A stretch of 64,000 bases of DNA from Olsenella sp. (GCA_022648325.1 JALCMG010000001.1:231987-295986), one strand, 5' to 3'. Numbered from the stretch's first letter, positions 41,147 through 50,995 are shown. Numbers and translations are program-made. Notes: generated from the sequence alone by a model not told the origin.

Positions 41147-44100
41147 CTAGCTCCTGCGCGGACGCATCCTACGGACAAGAAGGACACCGGCCAGCGCCGC
41201 AAGCGTTCCGCCAATCCATGGCAACGAACTGGGCGTGCCACCCGTCGAGGGCAGCTCGTATCCCTGGTTCTCCTTCTCGGAGTTGGTCACCGTGATGGTG
41301 CCGGTCTGTATGCCGGTATTTCCTCCGTAGGAGACCGTGTAGGCACCGTCCGCCTCCTTATCGAGGTCATGGTAGGTGCCACCCACGGTGTAGCCAAGCT
41401 CCTTGACCGTGTAGTAGTACTGGTTTCCGTTACCGTCGTCCTTGGCAAGGTTGTCCCAGTTGCGGGTCCAGCCGCTGCTCGCATCCACCGTGACGGAGTC
41501 TCCCACCGCCGTGGAAGCGGAATCGTCTAGCACTTGCTGGGGGTCGGTCCAAGTTTCGGATGTAATACTACCAGGCGCATTCTCCGACCCGATTTCCTGT
41601 ACCAGAACAGTCGTGTCCTCATTTACGGAATCAAGGGTAATCGAGGTACTTTCAACGTTGCCGTTTGAATATTCGCCCTTCTCGACACCGTTAACGAACA
41701 CCTTGTATTTAATGTTCCAGCCATGAACCCGAAAGACGAATTTTGAGCCCTTCTTTACAGTCTTGGCACCCTTAGAAGCACTGTTGCCGTCAAGGTAGAC
41801 AACCGGCTTGTTCCAGGGATTCGACCCATTACCTTCGCCAGTCACGGTAACCGTCACAGAATCGTTAGGGTCCGCGGTTTTTGTGGAACGGTACAGCTGC
41901 AGCCTCACGCTCGACCCGCTGGGTGCACTTGCCTCTGACCCATCCGAGTTCGCCCAGTTCTTTTGCACGGTCACACGCGTGTAGCGGTTGGTGACATACA
42001 TCTTGCCGCCGTTGCTTCCAAAGAACTTGATGACAGAGCGATCAACCTGTGCGTTCGCCGCCCCAGACGTGGAGTACGCCGCATCATCAGTGGACGAGTT
42101 GCCCTTCCAGATAAAGTAGCGCACCGCGTCCGCGGCATACCCGTCCTTTGCCTTAGTCTCCCTCAGCCTATAGAGAACGTCGTTCTTCAGCTGATCGTCG
42201 TTGTCCTCCAGGTCGTAGTCAATCTTGCCGGCATCATCCGTCTTCAGGATATTCTGGGTCGTCTTCTGCTTCCATGAATTGCTTACCGTGTCCCAGTAGT
42301 CCATCTCAAAGACGGTGTCAGAGAGGACATTGGAGAAGTCATCCTCGTCCACCTTGTATATGACGATCTGCTTCTGAGTGGCGGTAGCGCTAGAAGTCAC
42401 CTCGCGGAGGCTGACCGAACCCCCAGCGGAGTACCGCCCGTCCAGTGACGCGTTGTTTGAGACGGACGTGTTATCGGAGAAGTTGTCATTGAGCTGATAC
42501 TCGTACACCAGAACGCACGCAGTCTTGTCCGGGAGCGTCACCGTAATCTTGTGCGTTGCCTCGTCGTACTTTGCCTTGTAGCCCTTAATCTCCTTCGACG
42601 TGTCGAGCCCGTACTCCTTTGCGGGGTCGTATGCGTAAAGCTTGATGGAGGTGGGGTCGATTGTCGGCTCCAAGGTGTTAGGCGCCCCGAACGTGTCCGT
42701 CAGCTCCAGCTCGTCCGAATTGGGGTTGAGGTCCTTCGCTCCTGTGTTGATCTGCACGTAGTAACGAAGCTTGCCCGTGGGGTTGACGGCCTTTCCATCC
42801 GAGCCGATCTGTACTGACTTGCCATCCTTGTCCAGCTGCACACCCGTCTTTGAGAGGACCTTGAACTCGCGCTTCACGGTAGTGTTGGTGCTGGCAGTAT
42901 GGGAGTTCCAGCTCGCGTTGTTGGAATAGGTCTTTTCCTCCCCCTTCGCCCAAGACGGGTCCTGCGCAACGGAGAGGTTGTAGTACACGGCCACGGTATC
43001 ATACCCGTTCGCATACGTGTACTTGGGAATCGTAATTGTCAGGACGGTCCTTCCGCCCTTCTGAGAACTCGTGACCTGCGGTTCGTTGGCACCCGTAAAA
43101 TCAGTCCCACTATAGTTCGTATCGTGCTTGTCGTATTCGCTCTTGAAGAACTTCGCATAGAGCGAACCGTCCACGTACGTCGCACCTTCCGGCAGCGTAT
43201 CGGTGATGATGATGTCCTTGTTGTTGTCATTCGCCGACGTCGTAAGCATCAGGCGATAGGTCAGGGTGCCGTTGACGTCGTCGTAGTTCACGTTCGCGTT
43301 CCCGCTCTTGAAAATATCGGCTCCGTCCTTGCTGCCCGTCTTGACAGTCTTGTCAAAGGTCTTGGGGTTGGTGAACGTGTACGTATCCGTAGATGACCTG
43401 TCCCCCACCGCCCCTGTATTGGAAATGGTCCAGGTTGCGCCCTCCTTTGCACCCGTTGTGTCGATGTGCGTCTTGTACGGAGACTGCTCCGTTCCAACGG
43501 TCATGCTCTGGGCGGTAATTGAGGCACCATCCTTGGGAGTGACGGTGACCTTGAAGCTCTTCACGCGAATGGTGGAGTCGGTGGCAGGAACCTCCTTCCC
43601 AGCCGCATCGTAGTAGGTAACCTTGATGCCGAGGTTCTGGGTAAAGCCATCTTCGCTCTCGTGATACGAGTCGTAATAGGCCTGCTGGCCAGCACCGGCG
43701 TACAGGTACTTGTTGTAGTCATCGACGTTGATTGCCAGGCAGCCCGCCTGCGTCACCTTGTTGCCGGCGACGGTGCTCTTGAACGCCTGCTCCAGCTCGC
43801 TCGCGGTGGCGTAATGGCTGTCCAAGCCCAGGTCAATGCCCTCGGGGGTCTGCGCGTTACCGATGGTGTCGACGTACTCGTATGACTTGATGTTGCCCTC
43901 GGGCAACGTGATGGTGGAATGCCAGGTCTCTGTATGGAGCTTGTCGCTCTCGACCTGGTCGGCGCCGTGCTTCTTCACCACATCGGTCGTACGGTGCACC
44001 ACGTCTGTGGTGCCGGTATCCTCGGCGTAGCCAGTCCCGGGATTGCCCCACTCCTTTGCGGTGTTGGACACGTTTGCATCTCCACTGGGGGCGTTGGTGT

Positions 44101-46090
44101 AAATGGTAATCCTGAACCTGCTGTGCCTCTGCGCGTCAGTGAGCTGCGAGGCGATGCTCGAGAACCTGAAGTCGAGGAAGGTCGGGCTCGAGGAATCGAA
44201 GTACTGGTGGAAACTTCCGTCCTCGGTCTCGACAATAGACTGCCCGACCATCTTGCATCCGTCGAAGCACTTGCTCAGGTCGTCCTGGACCACCCAATTG
44301 GAGATGTCCGCCCCGTTTGGGTTAACCCAGATGGACCAGATGATGTGCCCGTCCTTATCGTAGGTGCCAGACTTCTGGATGTCCTTCGTCCAACCCACGC
44401 TCTTCCAGTCGGAACTGCTGTTGTTGCCAGAGTTTGCATACGCGCCGTTCGCGACCGTTGCCGTCTGCGCCCCCGAGGTGGCGTTGACGTTCCCGCGGTA
44501 CGTAACCACGTACTTCTCGCCCGCGTTCAGCTGGGGGAGGCCGGTTATCTTGAAGTGAGGGCCATCGCTAGCGTTGGTGTCCCATGTGACCTGGTCGCTC
44601 GAGTAGCTTACGGAATACGCGTTTCCGCCCGCATCGACCTTCTTCACGCTGAGCGAGTTCGTGTCATAGGAGGGGTTGGCATTGCTCGAATTGTACTTGT
44701 CGAGGTGGTCCCCAATGGTCACGGTCCCCTCTGTGCCCTTGGTGGTCGATGCCGTGACGGTGTAGTCAACATAGCTGCGATCGCTGCTCAGCGTCGCCGT
44801 CTTCTTGACGCTGATGTCATGGGTGTCGGCCTGGGGGTTGTCCTTCTTCTTGTTGACTGTGATGTCGGTGGCACTGCCCCCAAAATGAATCTTGGTCGAG
44901 TCCCCACCGCTCACGTTGCTCACCTTCCCCTTGAACATAAGGGTTCCGGTGACGCCATTCCCCAGCTGCATCGCGTTCTGGTCGAACTTAATCGTGACCT
45001 TGCCATCCGTCCCAATGGTGTAGTCGCCGATGTCCTTCCCGTCCATCGTGACATCACCTGACTCGGGACTCTCGGGTCGAATGCCGTCGGGAAGCTGATA
45101 GGTGGCGTTAGGGGTGTCGGTAGTAAGCGTCCCCCTATTGAGGTGGTACTTGAGGTTGACCCTCACTTCATCCCCATCGGTGAACTCGGTCGACTCGGTC
45201 CAAAGGCCGTTGACGAGCTTCTCTACCCTTGAGTCCGTAAGGTAATCCGTAAGGTCCACGGAACCGGAGCCAGCGCGCGCCGCGACACGCGCGACGGGCG
45301 CCGCCGCGGAGGTGGTGTCAGCCTGGGCATCGGTATCTTGCGATGCGGAGTCATCCGTCTCGCCTGAGGCATCCATCGTGGCATCGGCGACGGCCTCCTG
45401 GTCCGTCTCCCCCTCCGCCTTCGCAACCTTAAGGCTCACCGCGTCGTTCAGTTCGATGGTCGCAAGACCGTTGCCGTCGCAGGCCAGCTGGTCAAAGCCA
45501 AGGTCAAGATCCACGTAGCCGCTCAGCGCACTCGCGGTCTTCTCGCCAGCGTCGCTCGCCCCGTCGCCCGCAGTGCTACCCGCATTAGCCGTCGCAACGT
45601 CCTCGTTGAAGGTCAGCGTAAGCACGTCGCCATCCAGGCTGTACGACCCGATGGCGTTCGCGCCGTTCCTCGACGGATCCCCAACCGTGGGGCTCGCATA
45701 AACCTCGCCCTCAATCGGACCGACAGACGTATCCGGATGCACCGAGGACGGTACCTTGTACTGCAGCGTGGTCCCGTTGGCCAGCGTGCCGGCAGGAAGC
45801 GTGAACGCCACACGGAGGCGCAGCTCGGCATCGGCGTCCACCGCACTGCTGCCGTCCGTCTTGCTCCAAGCGCTGTCGCCTGCGCCTGCCGAGCGCCAGA
45901 ACACGGCCGAGTCATCGTTGATTGCGTTTCTCAGCGTGTCACCACCCGTAAGCGCGTGCGCCGGATACATGAGCAGCGCCGTGCACACCACGGCCACCGC
46001 TGCGCCAACCACAGCCGACAAACCGAGAAGGCCATGCCTCCGCCGGTTGTCCCTGAGCATCCTGCTTGCTTTTTCGAAGAGTCGGTTCAT
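41147..46090 (-). CDS. Giant LPXTG surface adhesin (pilus tip candidate)
   Basis: 1,647 residues. The signal peptide includes RRRHGLLGLSAVVGAAVAVV and ends near PAHALTGG. The body is a chain of beta-sandwich domains of the adhesin/isopeptide type, with repeats of the form VTYRGNVNATSGAQ and TYSNNASWNSHTAS, and C-terminal Cna-B-like repeats (YYYTVKELGYTVGGTYHDLD). The C-terminus has the sorting signal YELPSTGG, a hydrophobic helix and a basic tail RRMRPRRS. It is the last gene of the pilus operon. Its middle is lower in GC than the flanks. An acidic Asp/Ala/Thr-rich linker lies near residues 220-275. Confidence 0.92.
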   Translation of the reverse strand: MNRLFEKASRMLRDNRRRHGLLGLSAVVGAAVAVVCTALLMYPAHALTGGDTLRNAINDDSAVFWRSAGAGDSAWSKTDGSSAVDADAELRLRVAFTLPAGTLANGTTLQYKVPSSVHPDTSVGPIEGEVYASPTVGDPSRNGANAIGSYSLDGDVLTLTFNEDVATANAGSTAGDGASDAGEKTASALSGYVDLDLGFDQLACDGNGLATIELNDAVSLKVAKAEGETDQEAVADATMDASGETDDSASQDTDAQADTTSAAAPVARVAARAGSGSVDLTDYLTDSRVEKLVNGLWTESTEFTDGDEVRVNLKYHLNRGTLTTDTPNATYQLPDGIRPESPESGDVTMDGKDIGDYTIGTDGKVTIKFDQNAMQLGNGVTGTLMFKGKVSNVSGGDSTKIHFGGSATDITVNKKKDNPQADTHDISVKKTATLSSDRSYVDYTVTASTTKGTEGTVTIGDHLDKYNSSNANPSYDTNSLSVKKVDAGGNAYSVSYSSDQVTWDTNASDGPHFKITGLPQLNAGEKYVVTYRGNVNATSGAQTATVANGAYANSGNNSSSDWKSVGWTKDIQKSGTYDKDGHIIWSIWVNPNGADISNWVVQDDLSKCFDGCKMVGQSIVETEDGSFHQYFDSSSPTFLDFRFSSIASQLTDAQRHSRFRITIYTNAPSGDANVSNTAKEWGNPGTGYAEDTGTTDVVHRTTDVVKKHGADQVESDKLHTETWHSTITLPEGNIKSYEYVDTIGNAQTPEGIDLGLDSHYATASELEQAFKSTVAGNKVTQAGCLAINVDDYNKYLYAGAGQQAYYDSYHESEDGFTQNLGIKVTYYDAAGKEVPATDSTIRVKSFKVTVTPKDGASITAQSMTVGTEQSPYKTHIDTTGAKEGATWTISNTGAVGDRSSTDTYTFTNPKTFDKTVKTGSKDGADIFKSGNANVNYDDVNGTLTYRLMLTTSANDNNKDIIITDTLPEGATYVDGSLYAKFFKSEYDKHDTNYSGTDFTGANEPQVTSSQKGGRTVLTITIPKYTYANGYDTVAVYYNLSVAQDPSWAKGEEKTYSNNASWNSHTASTNTTVKREFKVLSKTGVQLDKDGKSVQIGSDGKAVNPTGKLRYYVQINTGAKDLNPNSDELELTDTFGAPNTLEPTIDPTSIKLYAYDPAKEYGLDTSKEIKGYKAKYDEATHKITVTLPDKTACVLVYEYQLNDNFSDNTSVSNNASLDGRYSAGGSVSLREVTSSATATQKQIVIYKVDEDDFSNVLSDTVFEMDYWDTVSNSWKQKTTQNILKTDDAGKIDYDLEDNDDQLKNDVLYRLRETKAKDGYAADAVRYFIWKGNSSTDDAAYSTSGAANAQVDRSVIKFFGSNGGKMYVTNRYTRVTVQKNWANSDGSEASAPSGSSVRLQLYRSTKTADPNDSVTVTVTGEGNGSNPWNKPVVYLDGNSASKGAKTVKKGSKFVFRVHGWNIKYKVFVNGVEKGEYSNGNVESTSITLDSVNEDTTVLVQEIGSENAPGSITSETWTDPQQVLDDSASTAVGDSVTVDASSGWTRNWDNLAKDDGNGNQYYYTVKELGYTVGGTYHDLDKEADGAYTVSYGGNTGIQTGTITVTNSEKENQGYELPSTGGTPSSLPWIGGTLAALAGVLLVRRMRPRRS

Positions 46091-46142
46091 CGTTTCCTCG
46101 AATCGTCGTCTCGATCCGCGTACGCTGCTCGCAAGCCTCCTG

Positions 46143-46754
46143 CTAGGAGGACTGCGAGCAACCCACCCAGGTCTTCTCGCCAAACGACCCCTCGGTGTAG
46201 ACGAGAAGGTCAAAGTTGTCGTTAAAGTCCGCGCTCGTCGTACCTGCATCCTCAACGCAGAAGGTCTTCCGCGCGCCGTTCACCTGCACAAACAAGGGCC
46301 TGTCGCCCGATGCCAGCGCGTCGAGACGCGCCTCGCGCGCAAGCCATGCGGGCACGCGCACCACAAGTTCGTCGCCATTGCCCTCCTCAAGCGCGGGGAT
46401 AAGGCTTGCATCCTCACCCAGCGCCGCTACGGGAAGGTCGAGCGACGCGTCCTTGCAGACAAGCCGCCCCACCACGTCGACGCCCTCGAGCTGCGCCACG
46501 GGAAGAGCCGCCGGGTCCTCCTCTGCCGCGGGCCCAGAGGCCGGCACCGTGTCATCAAGGTCTGCCAGCACCGCCTGGTAGAACGCGCTCCCCTCGCTAG
46601 CCTGAGCCGTCGCGCGCTGCGTGCCCATCCACCAGACGAAAAGTCCGCAGGTCACAAGCACCGCGCCCGCAACCAGCGCAAGCCGCCAGCGACGTGGCGC
46701 CGCACCAGCAGCACCACCGCGCTTCTCGCGTGATGTCAGGCGAGCATCGCTCAC
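46143..46754 (-). CDS. Membrane-anchored protein of the pilus operon, unknown function
   Basis: 203 residues. It has a basic N-terminus, one helix (LALVAGAVLVTCGLFVWWMG) at about residues 24-43 and an extracytoplasmic domain of 150 residues with cysteines at LVCKDASLDLP, TFCVEDAG and WVGCSQSS near the end. No LPXTG. The short beta-rich domain with VDVVGRLVCKDASLDLPV recalls sortase-like barrels, but no catalytic His-Cys-Arg set can be assigned. The start is GTG after GGAGGAGGG, overlapping the minor pilin stop (GTGA). It could be an assembly factor. Confidence 0.7.
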   Translation of the reverse strand: MSDARLTSREKRGGAAGAAPRRWRLALVAGAVLVTCGLFVWWMGTQRATAQASEGSAFYQAVLADLDDTVPASGPAAEEDPAALPVAQLEGVDVVGRLVCKDASLDLPVAALGEDASLIPALEEGNGDELVVRVPAWLAREARLDALASGDRPLFVQVNGARKTFCVEDAGTTSADFNDNFDLLVYTEGSFGEKTWVGCSQSS

Positions 46755-47749
46755 GCGCGACCCTCCTCCCTGCGACGTCCCGCAAGGCCGACAAGGACCA
46801 GCACGCCACCGGCGCAGAGAAGTGCCACCGGAACCACAGGCGAGGTGGGGTCGCCCGTGTTGGAGATGGGGCCAGGCGTGCGGGGGTTCTCGTGCTTGCC
46901 CGTGGGCACGGTGTTGGTGAGCGTGAAGTCCATGCCGTCCTGGCCAGACTCCGAGTCGCCGCGTGTCATGAGGACCGAGCACGTGTAACCGGCGGGCACG
47001 TCCTTCTCGCGCACGGACCAGTTGCCGTCGCCGTCCCAGGCAAACGTCCAGTTGTTAGAGGCATCGAGCGTGACCTCTTGATACAGTGCGTCACCGTTGT
47101 AGATGGCCACCTGCACGGACTGAGGACGCGTGGAAGCGCTGTCGCCCTGCCAGAGCTTGGTCACACGGTTGTGCTGCGTCTCCACCGGGCGAACCTCGAA
47201 CTTGGCCTCCACCTGGCAGTTCGTGGCATACGTGCTGCCATCTACGCGCGGAACAATCACCAGGTTGGGAAGGGCGGTGTAGGTGGAGCCGTCCACGGTT
47301 GCGGGCTCGGCGGTGAGAAGGTACATGCCGGGCTCAAGCCCGACAAAGCTCGCCTTGCCGCCCGTCGCCGTTGCGTCCTTCTCGTCAAAGGAATCGTTGC
47401 CGGAAGCAACGTATCCCAGGTAGCTGGACGCTGCGGCCGAAAGGGTCTGGGCGTCGGTCGCCTCGCTGAACTTTGCCGGATCGATTCCGGTCTCCGCCAC
47501 CGCGTCCGCAAGGGCCGGCACCGCCGTGAGCTTGCCGTTCGCGTCCATCCGCGCCACCAGCGCAAGGTGGAAGCCCTGCCCCTCGGCCGGGCACTTCTCG
47601 ACCTCAAGCGAGCAGACCGTGCCGCGCGCAATGCTCACCTGCGCACGGGCAGTCGTGGGTACGGCGGCAAGCACCACCGCGAGAAGGACCATCACAGCCA
47701 CGAGGACTCGCCCTGCGGAGCCAAACGGCTTTGTCTCTCTGCGTGTCAC
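46751..47749 (-). CDS. SpaA-type minor pilin with atypical sorting motif
   Basis: 332 residues. The signal peptide (VLVAVMVLLAVVLAAVPTTA) ends at ARA. A pilin-type domain follows, then a Cna-B domain (about 195-275) with VTKLWQGDSASTRPQSVQV and the closing NWSVREKDVPAGYTCSVL. The C-terminal signal is GPISNTGDPTSP instead of LPXTG, followed by a helix and RRREEGRA. The start is GTG at 47749 after AGGGAG, overlapping the sortase stop. It is probably a basal or ancillary pilin. Confidence 0.85.
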   Translation of the reverse strand: MTRRETKPFGSAGRVLVAVMVLLAVVLAAVPTTARAQVSIARGTVCSLEVEKCPAEGQGFHLALVARMDANGKLTAVPALADAVAETGIDPAKFSEATDAQTLSAAASSYLGYVASGNDSFDEKDATATGGKASFVGLEPGMYLLTAEPATVDGSTYTALPNLVIVPRVDGSTYATNCQVEAKFEVRPVETQHNRVTKLWQGDSASTRPQSVQVAIYNGDALYQEVTLDASNNWTFAWDGDGNWSVREKDVPAGYTCSVLMTRGDSESGQDGMDFTLTNTVPTGKHENPRTPGPISNTGDPTSPVVPVALLCAGGVLVLVGLAGRRREEGRA

Positions 47750-48684
47750 GACTGTGCTCCCTCTCTCGTACCTAATACAACCTTTGATGCTAGCTCTCGC
47801 GGCGCGCCTCGCTGCCGCGAGCCGCCCGAGCCTCCGCCCGGACCACTGCCTGGACCTCCGCCCGAGCCGCCCGTGCGCTTTCGCACCGCCCGGACGAGAA
47901 GCGCCACCAGCAGCACCAGCGCCGTGAGCACCACCGCCACGATGGCGGGACTCACCTGCACCGCGTCGCCATCCGCAATCGCCGCGCTCTGGTTAGGAAT
48001 GCGGTGGCCGCGCACAAGCAGCCGGTACGTGTTCACCCCGTAGGGCGTACACGTGACCAGCGTGCACAGATCCAGCCCGTCGTCTATCGCCAGGTCGTCC
48101 AGCTCGTCAGGAAGGACCACGCGAATCTGATCCACCTGGTAGGTGAGCGTCTTGTCCAGCACGTGCAGCATGAAGACGTCACCCTCGCGGAGCTGGTCGA
48201 TGTCCGTGAACAGACGCGCGGACGGAAGGCCCCTGTGACCGGAGATCACGCAGTGCGTGCCCTCCCCGCCAACTGGCAGCGAGGAGCCCGGAATGTGGCC
48301 GATGGCAATCTGCAAGACCGTGTCGTCCATCCCGTGGTATATGGGGAGAGAGACGCTGATCTTGGGGATCTCCACGTAGCCCATAATCCCGGTACCGGTC
48401 ACGTCGAGCGTCTGCTCGTACCTCTCGCGCTCATCGTCCGAAAGCGTAAACCGGCTGCCGTCGTGCGAAAGCGATTGGTTGTATGCAACCGCCTCGTCCC
48501 ACATCTGCTGGTTGAGCTCTGCGGAGTTGTCGCCCACCGCCTCCTGGTAGGTGGCGATGGCTTGCGACTGGTGCATGGAGTTCCACCAGTCGCTCACCGA
48601 GGGGTAGAGCATCATGCCAATGCCAACGAGAAGGGCGCAGCTGAGAAGGACCTCAGGTACGTGTGTACTAAGCCACCCTCTCAT
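47746..48684 (-). CDS. Class C (pilin-polymerising) sortase
   Basis: 312 residues. N-terminal helix LLSCALLVGIGMMLYPSVSD, sortase barrel from MGYVEIPKISVSLPIYHG, catalytic His in VISGHRGLPSARLF, catalytic Cys in LCTLVTCTPYGVNTY and Arg in LLVRGHRIPN, then a second helix (AIVAVVLTALVLLVALLV) and a glycine-rich tail. The DP-aromatic lid motif of many class C sortases is not obvious. It links pilin subunits through Lys and the LPXTG threonine. Start 48684 follows AAGGAGG; the 3' end overlaps the minor pilin start. Confidence 0.94.
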   Translation of the reverse strand: MRGWLSTHVPEVLLSCALLVGIGMMLYPSVSDWWNSMHQSQAIATYQEAVGDNSAELNQQMWDEAVAYNQSLSHDGSRFTLSDDERERYEQTLDVTGTGIMGYVEIPKISVSLPIYHGMDDTVLQIAIGHIPGSSLPVGGEGTHCVISGHRGLPSARLFTDIDQLREGDVFMLHVLDKTLTYQVDQIRVVLPDELDDLAIDDGLDLCTLVTCTPYGVNTYRLLVRGHRIPNQSAAIADGDAVQVSPAIVAVVLTALVLLVALLVRAVRKRTGGSGGGPGSGPGGGSGGSRQRGAPRELASKVVLGTREGAQS

Positions 48685-48707
48685 CTGCACCTCCTTTCGC
48701 AGCTTCC

Positions 48708-48736
48708 GCGGCCGCCCCCGTGGCTGGGGCGGCCGC
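48708..48736. terminator. GC-rich hairpin between backbone pilin and sortase genes
   Basis: GCGGCCGCCCC pairs with GGGGCGGCCGC around CGTGGCT. No T-run follows on the minus strand. Placed after the backbone pilin gene, it would reduce read-through and give more backbone than sortase, a common pilus arrangement. Confidence 0.65.
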
Positions 48737-48764
48737 TTGGCATGAGAAGAACCAAGGAACAGGA

Positions 48765-50252
48765 CTACGCGTCACGACGCTTGTTGCGACGGATGGCCAG
48801 GCCAACGCCCGCGGCAACAACGATGGCAGCGCCAGCGACGTAGAGAACGGTGGTGCCCATGCCACCCGTAGAGGGAAGCGTGGAGCCCTTCTTGTTCACG
48901 ACGTCGGTCGTGAGGGAGCCAGCGTCCTTTTCCACGGTGAAGGTGGCCTCGCCCGTGGTCACGTTGCCGGAAAGGCTGGTCAGCGCGGGGTTGGCGGAAT
49001 TAGCATCGTGCTCTGCGCTGATGGTGAACTCGATCGGGGAGATCGTGTTGTAGCCAGCGGGGGTCGTGGTCTCGGTAAGCTTGTAGTCGCCGTCGTCCAG
49101 ACCCTTGAACTCGAAGGAGGTCTCCTCGCCCGCGATGAACTCCTTGACGGTCTTGTAGGTGCCATCAGACTGCTTCTTCTCGAGCTTGAAAGCAGCACCA
49201 GCAAGCGACTTCTTGTCCTGGTCGACCTTGTTCACGACGGTCTTGTAGGTGAAGACGATGTTCTTGTCCTTCGGGGTCTTGCCGGTCTCGCCCTCGCCAC
49301 CCTTGTTGGGGTTGTTGGAGTAGGTAAGGTCAACCTCGTTGGGGTTGCCGGCAGCGCCGAGAACGGCATTCTCGTTCAGCTTGGCGGAGTAGGTCACGAC
49401 GACCTTGGTGTTCGCGTCAAGCGTGACGCCCTCGATGCCCTTGAGGTTGTCGCAGGCCCAAGTGACCGTGGTGGTGCCATCCGCATTGGCGGTAACAGTC
49501 TCGGTGAAGCTCGAGGTGACGTCCTTGCCACCAATCGTGACCTTGGCGTTCTTGGCCGTGTAGGTCAGGCCCTTGGACATGGTATCGGTAAACACGTACT
49601 TATAGGTGGTGTAGTCGGCAATGTTGGAGGGCATGGTGCCGGTGATCTGGTACTGAACATCGTCGTTGATGTCCGCATCAGCGGAGTCCTGCCAGTCAGA
49701 CGTCGTGCCGGTGGAGTCGTTCGTGTCCTTGACCTTCTTCACAACGGTCGGGACATCGGACTTGATCTTGGCCTCGGTGTCGCCCACAACCTGGACGATG
49801 AACTTGGTGTAGGCGTCGTTCTTGTCGGCCTGGCTGCCGTCCTTGTCCTTCACCAGATAGTAGCCAGCGTCAAGGCCGTCAATAACCGTCGAGTCCTTCG
49901 CGGAGGCCACGGTCTTGGCAGGCGTCGTGAGCGTGAGCTTCTCCTCAAGCTGCGCGATCGTCATCGTGCCGTCGCCCAGGGCCTTCGCCACGTCAGCCGC
50001 AGACTCGGTGCCCGTGTAGGTGACGCCCTCGCCCCACTTGACGTTGGAGAGGACCTTGGTGCCGTCCTCCTTCGTCGAAAGGTCACCAGTGAAGATCTGG
50101 TAGGCCTCATAGGTGTGGCCCGTCGCGGTGCCCGTAAGCGTCAGCTTGTACCCCGAGCCTGCCGCGTACGCTGTGGGTGCCAGCGCCAGCGCCATCACAA
50201 CCGCAAGCACGGCGGCAATGACGGACGTCAGCTTCTTGCCTAGGTGTTTCAT
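48765..50252 (-). CDS. SpaA-type backbone (major) pilin
   Basis: 495 residues. The signal peptide (LTSVIAAVLAVVMALALAPT) ends at AYA-AGS. The pilin lysine is probably in VPTVVKKVKDTND, matching the pilin-motif position, followed by isopeptide domains D1/D2 (for example TAKNAKVTIGGKDVTSSFTE) and a Cna-B domain with YKTVVNKVDQDKKSLAGAAF and the closing DYKLTETTTPAGYNTI. Sorting signal LPSTGG, helix and RRNKRRDA tail. The start follows AAGGGAAGG. Sortase C should polymerise it into the shaft. Confidence 0.95.
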   Translation of the reverse strand: MKHLGKKLTSVIAAVLAVVMALALAPTAYAAGSGYKLTLTGTATGHTYEAYQIFTGDLSTKEDGTKVLSNVKWGEGVTYTGTESAADVAKALGDGTMTIAQLEEKLTLTTPAKTVASAKDSTVIDGLDAGYYLVKDKDGSQADKNDAYTKFIVQVVGDTEAKIKSDVPTVVKKVKDTNDSTGTTSDWQDSADADINDDVQYQITGTMPSNIADYTTYKYVFTDTMSKGLTYTAKNAKVTIGGKDVTSSFTETVTANADGTTTVTWACDNLKGIEGVTLDANTKVVVTYSAKLNENAVLGAAGNPNEVDLTYSNNPNKGGEGETGKTPKDKNIVFTYKTVVNKVDQDKKSLAGAAFKLEKKQSDGTYKTVKEFIAGEETSFEFKGLDDGDYKLTETTTPAGYNTISPIEFTISAEHDANSANPALTSLSGNVTTGEATFTVEKDAGSLTTDVVNKKGSTLPSTGGMGTTVLYVAGAAIVVAAGVGLAIRRNKRRDA

Positions 50253-50344
50253 TGTCCTTCCCTTCTCAGCATGAATAGCCTTCTCGTGCCATACACAACC
50301 CAATGTCATCGCAGCCGATTACGGGCCACGGTCACTGACATATC

Positions 50345-50995
50345 TCATAACGACCCCACCGCCCCAAAGCTTCCCAGGGGCCACACGCGAAGCGCGAGTT
50401 TGCCCACAATCTGGTCCTGCGGAATGCAGCCCACCTGTGTGAGGCGGGAATCCACCGATACGGAGCGCTTGTCGCCCATCACGAAGTACGTGTCCTCGGG
50501 CACCTGGTAGGGCAGGCTGATGTCGCACTGACCCAGGCTCTTGGCACCCGCCTGGAGGTAGGGCTCGTCGATCGTCTCGCCGTTAATGCTTACGTTGCCA
50601 TTGGCGTCGATGTCCACCCAGTCGCCTGGGCAGCCAATCACGCGCTTGGCGAGCACCTTGTTGTTGTACGAGAAGGCCACAAGGTCACCCCGGTTGTACG
50701 AGGCGGACTTGGTGGCCACCACAATGTCGCCCTCGTTCAAGGTGGGTGACATGGACTGGCCATAGATCCTGAAAGTAGGGAGCACGAAGGTGGAGAGAAG
50801 CACGGACACCGCAAAGACGCCTACCAGCGCAAACGCAACGTTGCGCCTGAAGCCGTGCCTATTCCGCAGGCCCTCGGTGCGCCGGAGCTCTTCGTCTATC
50901 TGGTCGACGGTGGGAAGCTGAACTTGGCTAACGCCCTGGTTACGCTCGCTCCCAACCGTCTCTTGTGGTCGTGGTCTCCCTTGCGCGGCGCTCAT
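50345..50995 (-). CDS. lepB: Signal peptidase I of the pilus operon
   Basis: 216 residues. One membrane helix (VAFALVGVFAVSVLLSTFVL) then the catalytic serine in IYGQSMSPTLNEGD and the general-base lysine in KVLAKRVIGCPGDWV; box E is GDKRSVSVDSR. Dedicated signal peptidases occur in many Gram-positive pilus loci, where they are needed for pilus assembly. The ATG at 50995 overlaps a TGA (ATGA) that would end the upstream gene if its G-tract were one base longer, so translation may be coupled in one phase only. Confidence 0.95.
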   Translation of the reverse strand: MSAAQGRPRPQETVGSERNQGVSQVQLPTVDQIDEELRRTEGLRNRHGFRRNVAFALVGVFAVSVLLSTFVLPTFRIYGQSMSPTLNEGDIVVATKSASYNRGDLVAFSYNNKVLAKRVIGCPGDWVDIDANGNVSINGETIDEPYLQAGAKSLGQCDISLPYQVPEDTYFVMGDKRSVSVDSRLTQVGCIPQDQIVGKLALRVWPLGSFGAVGSL

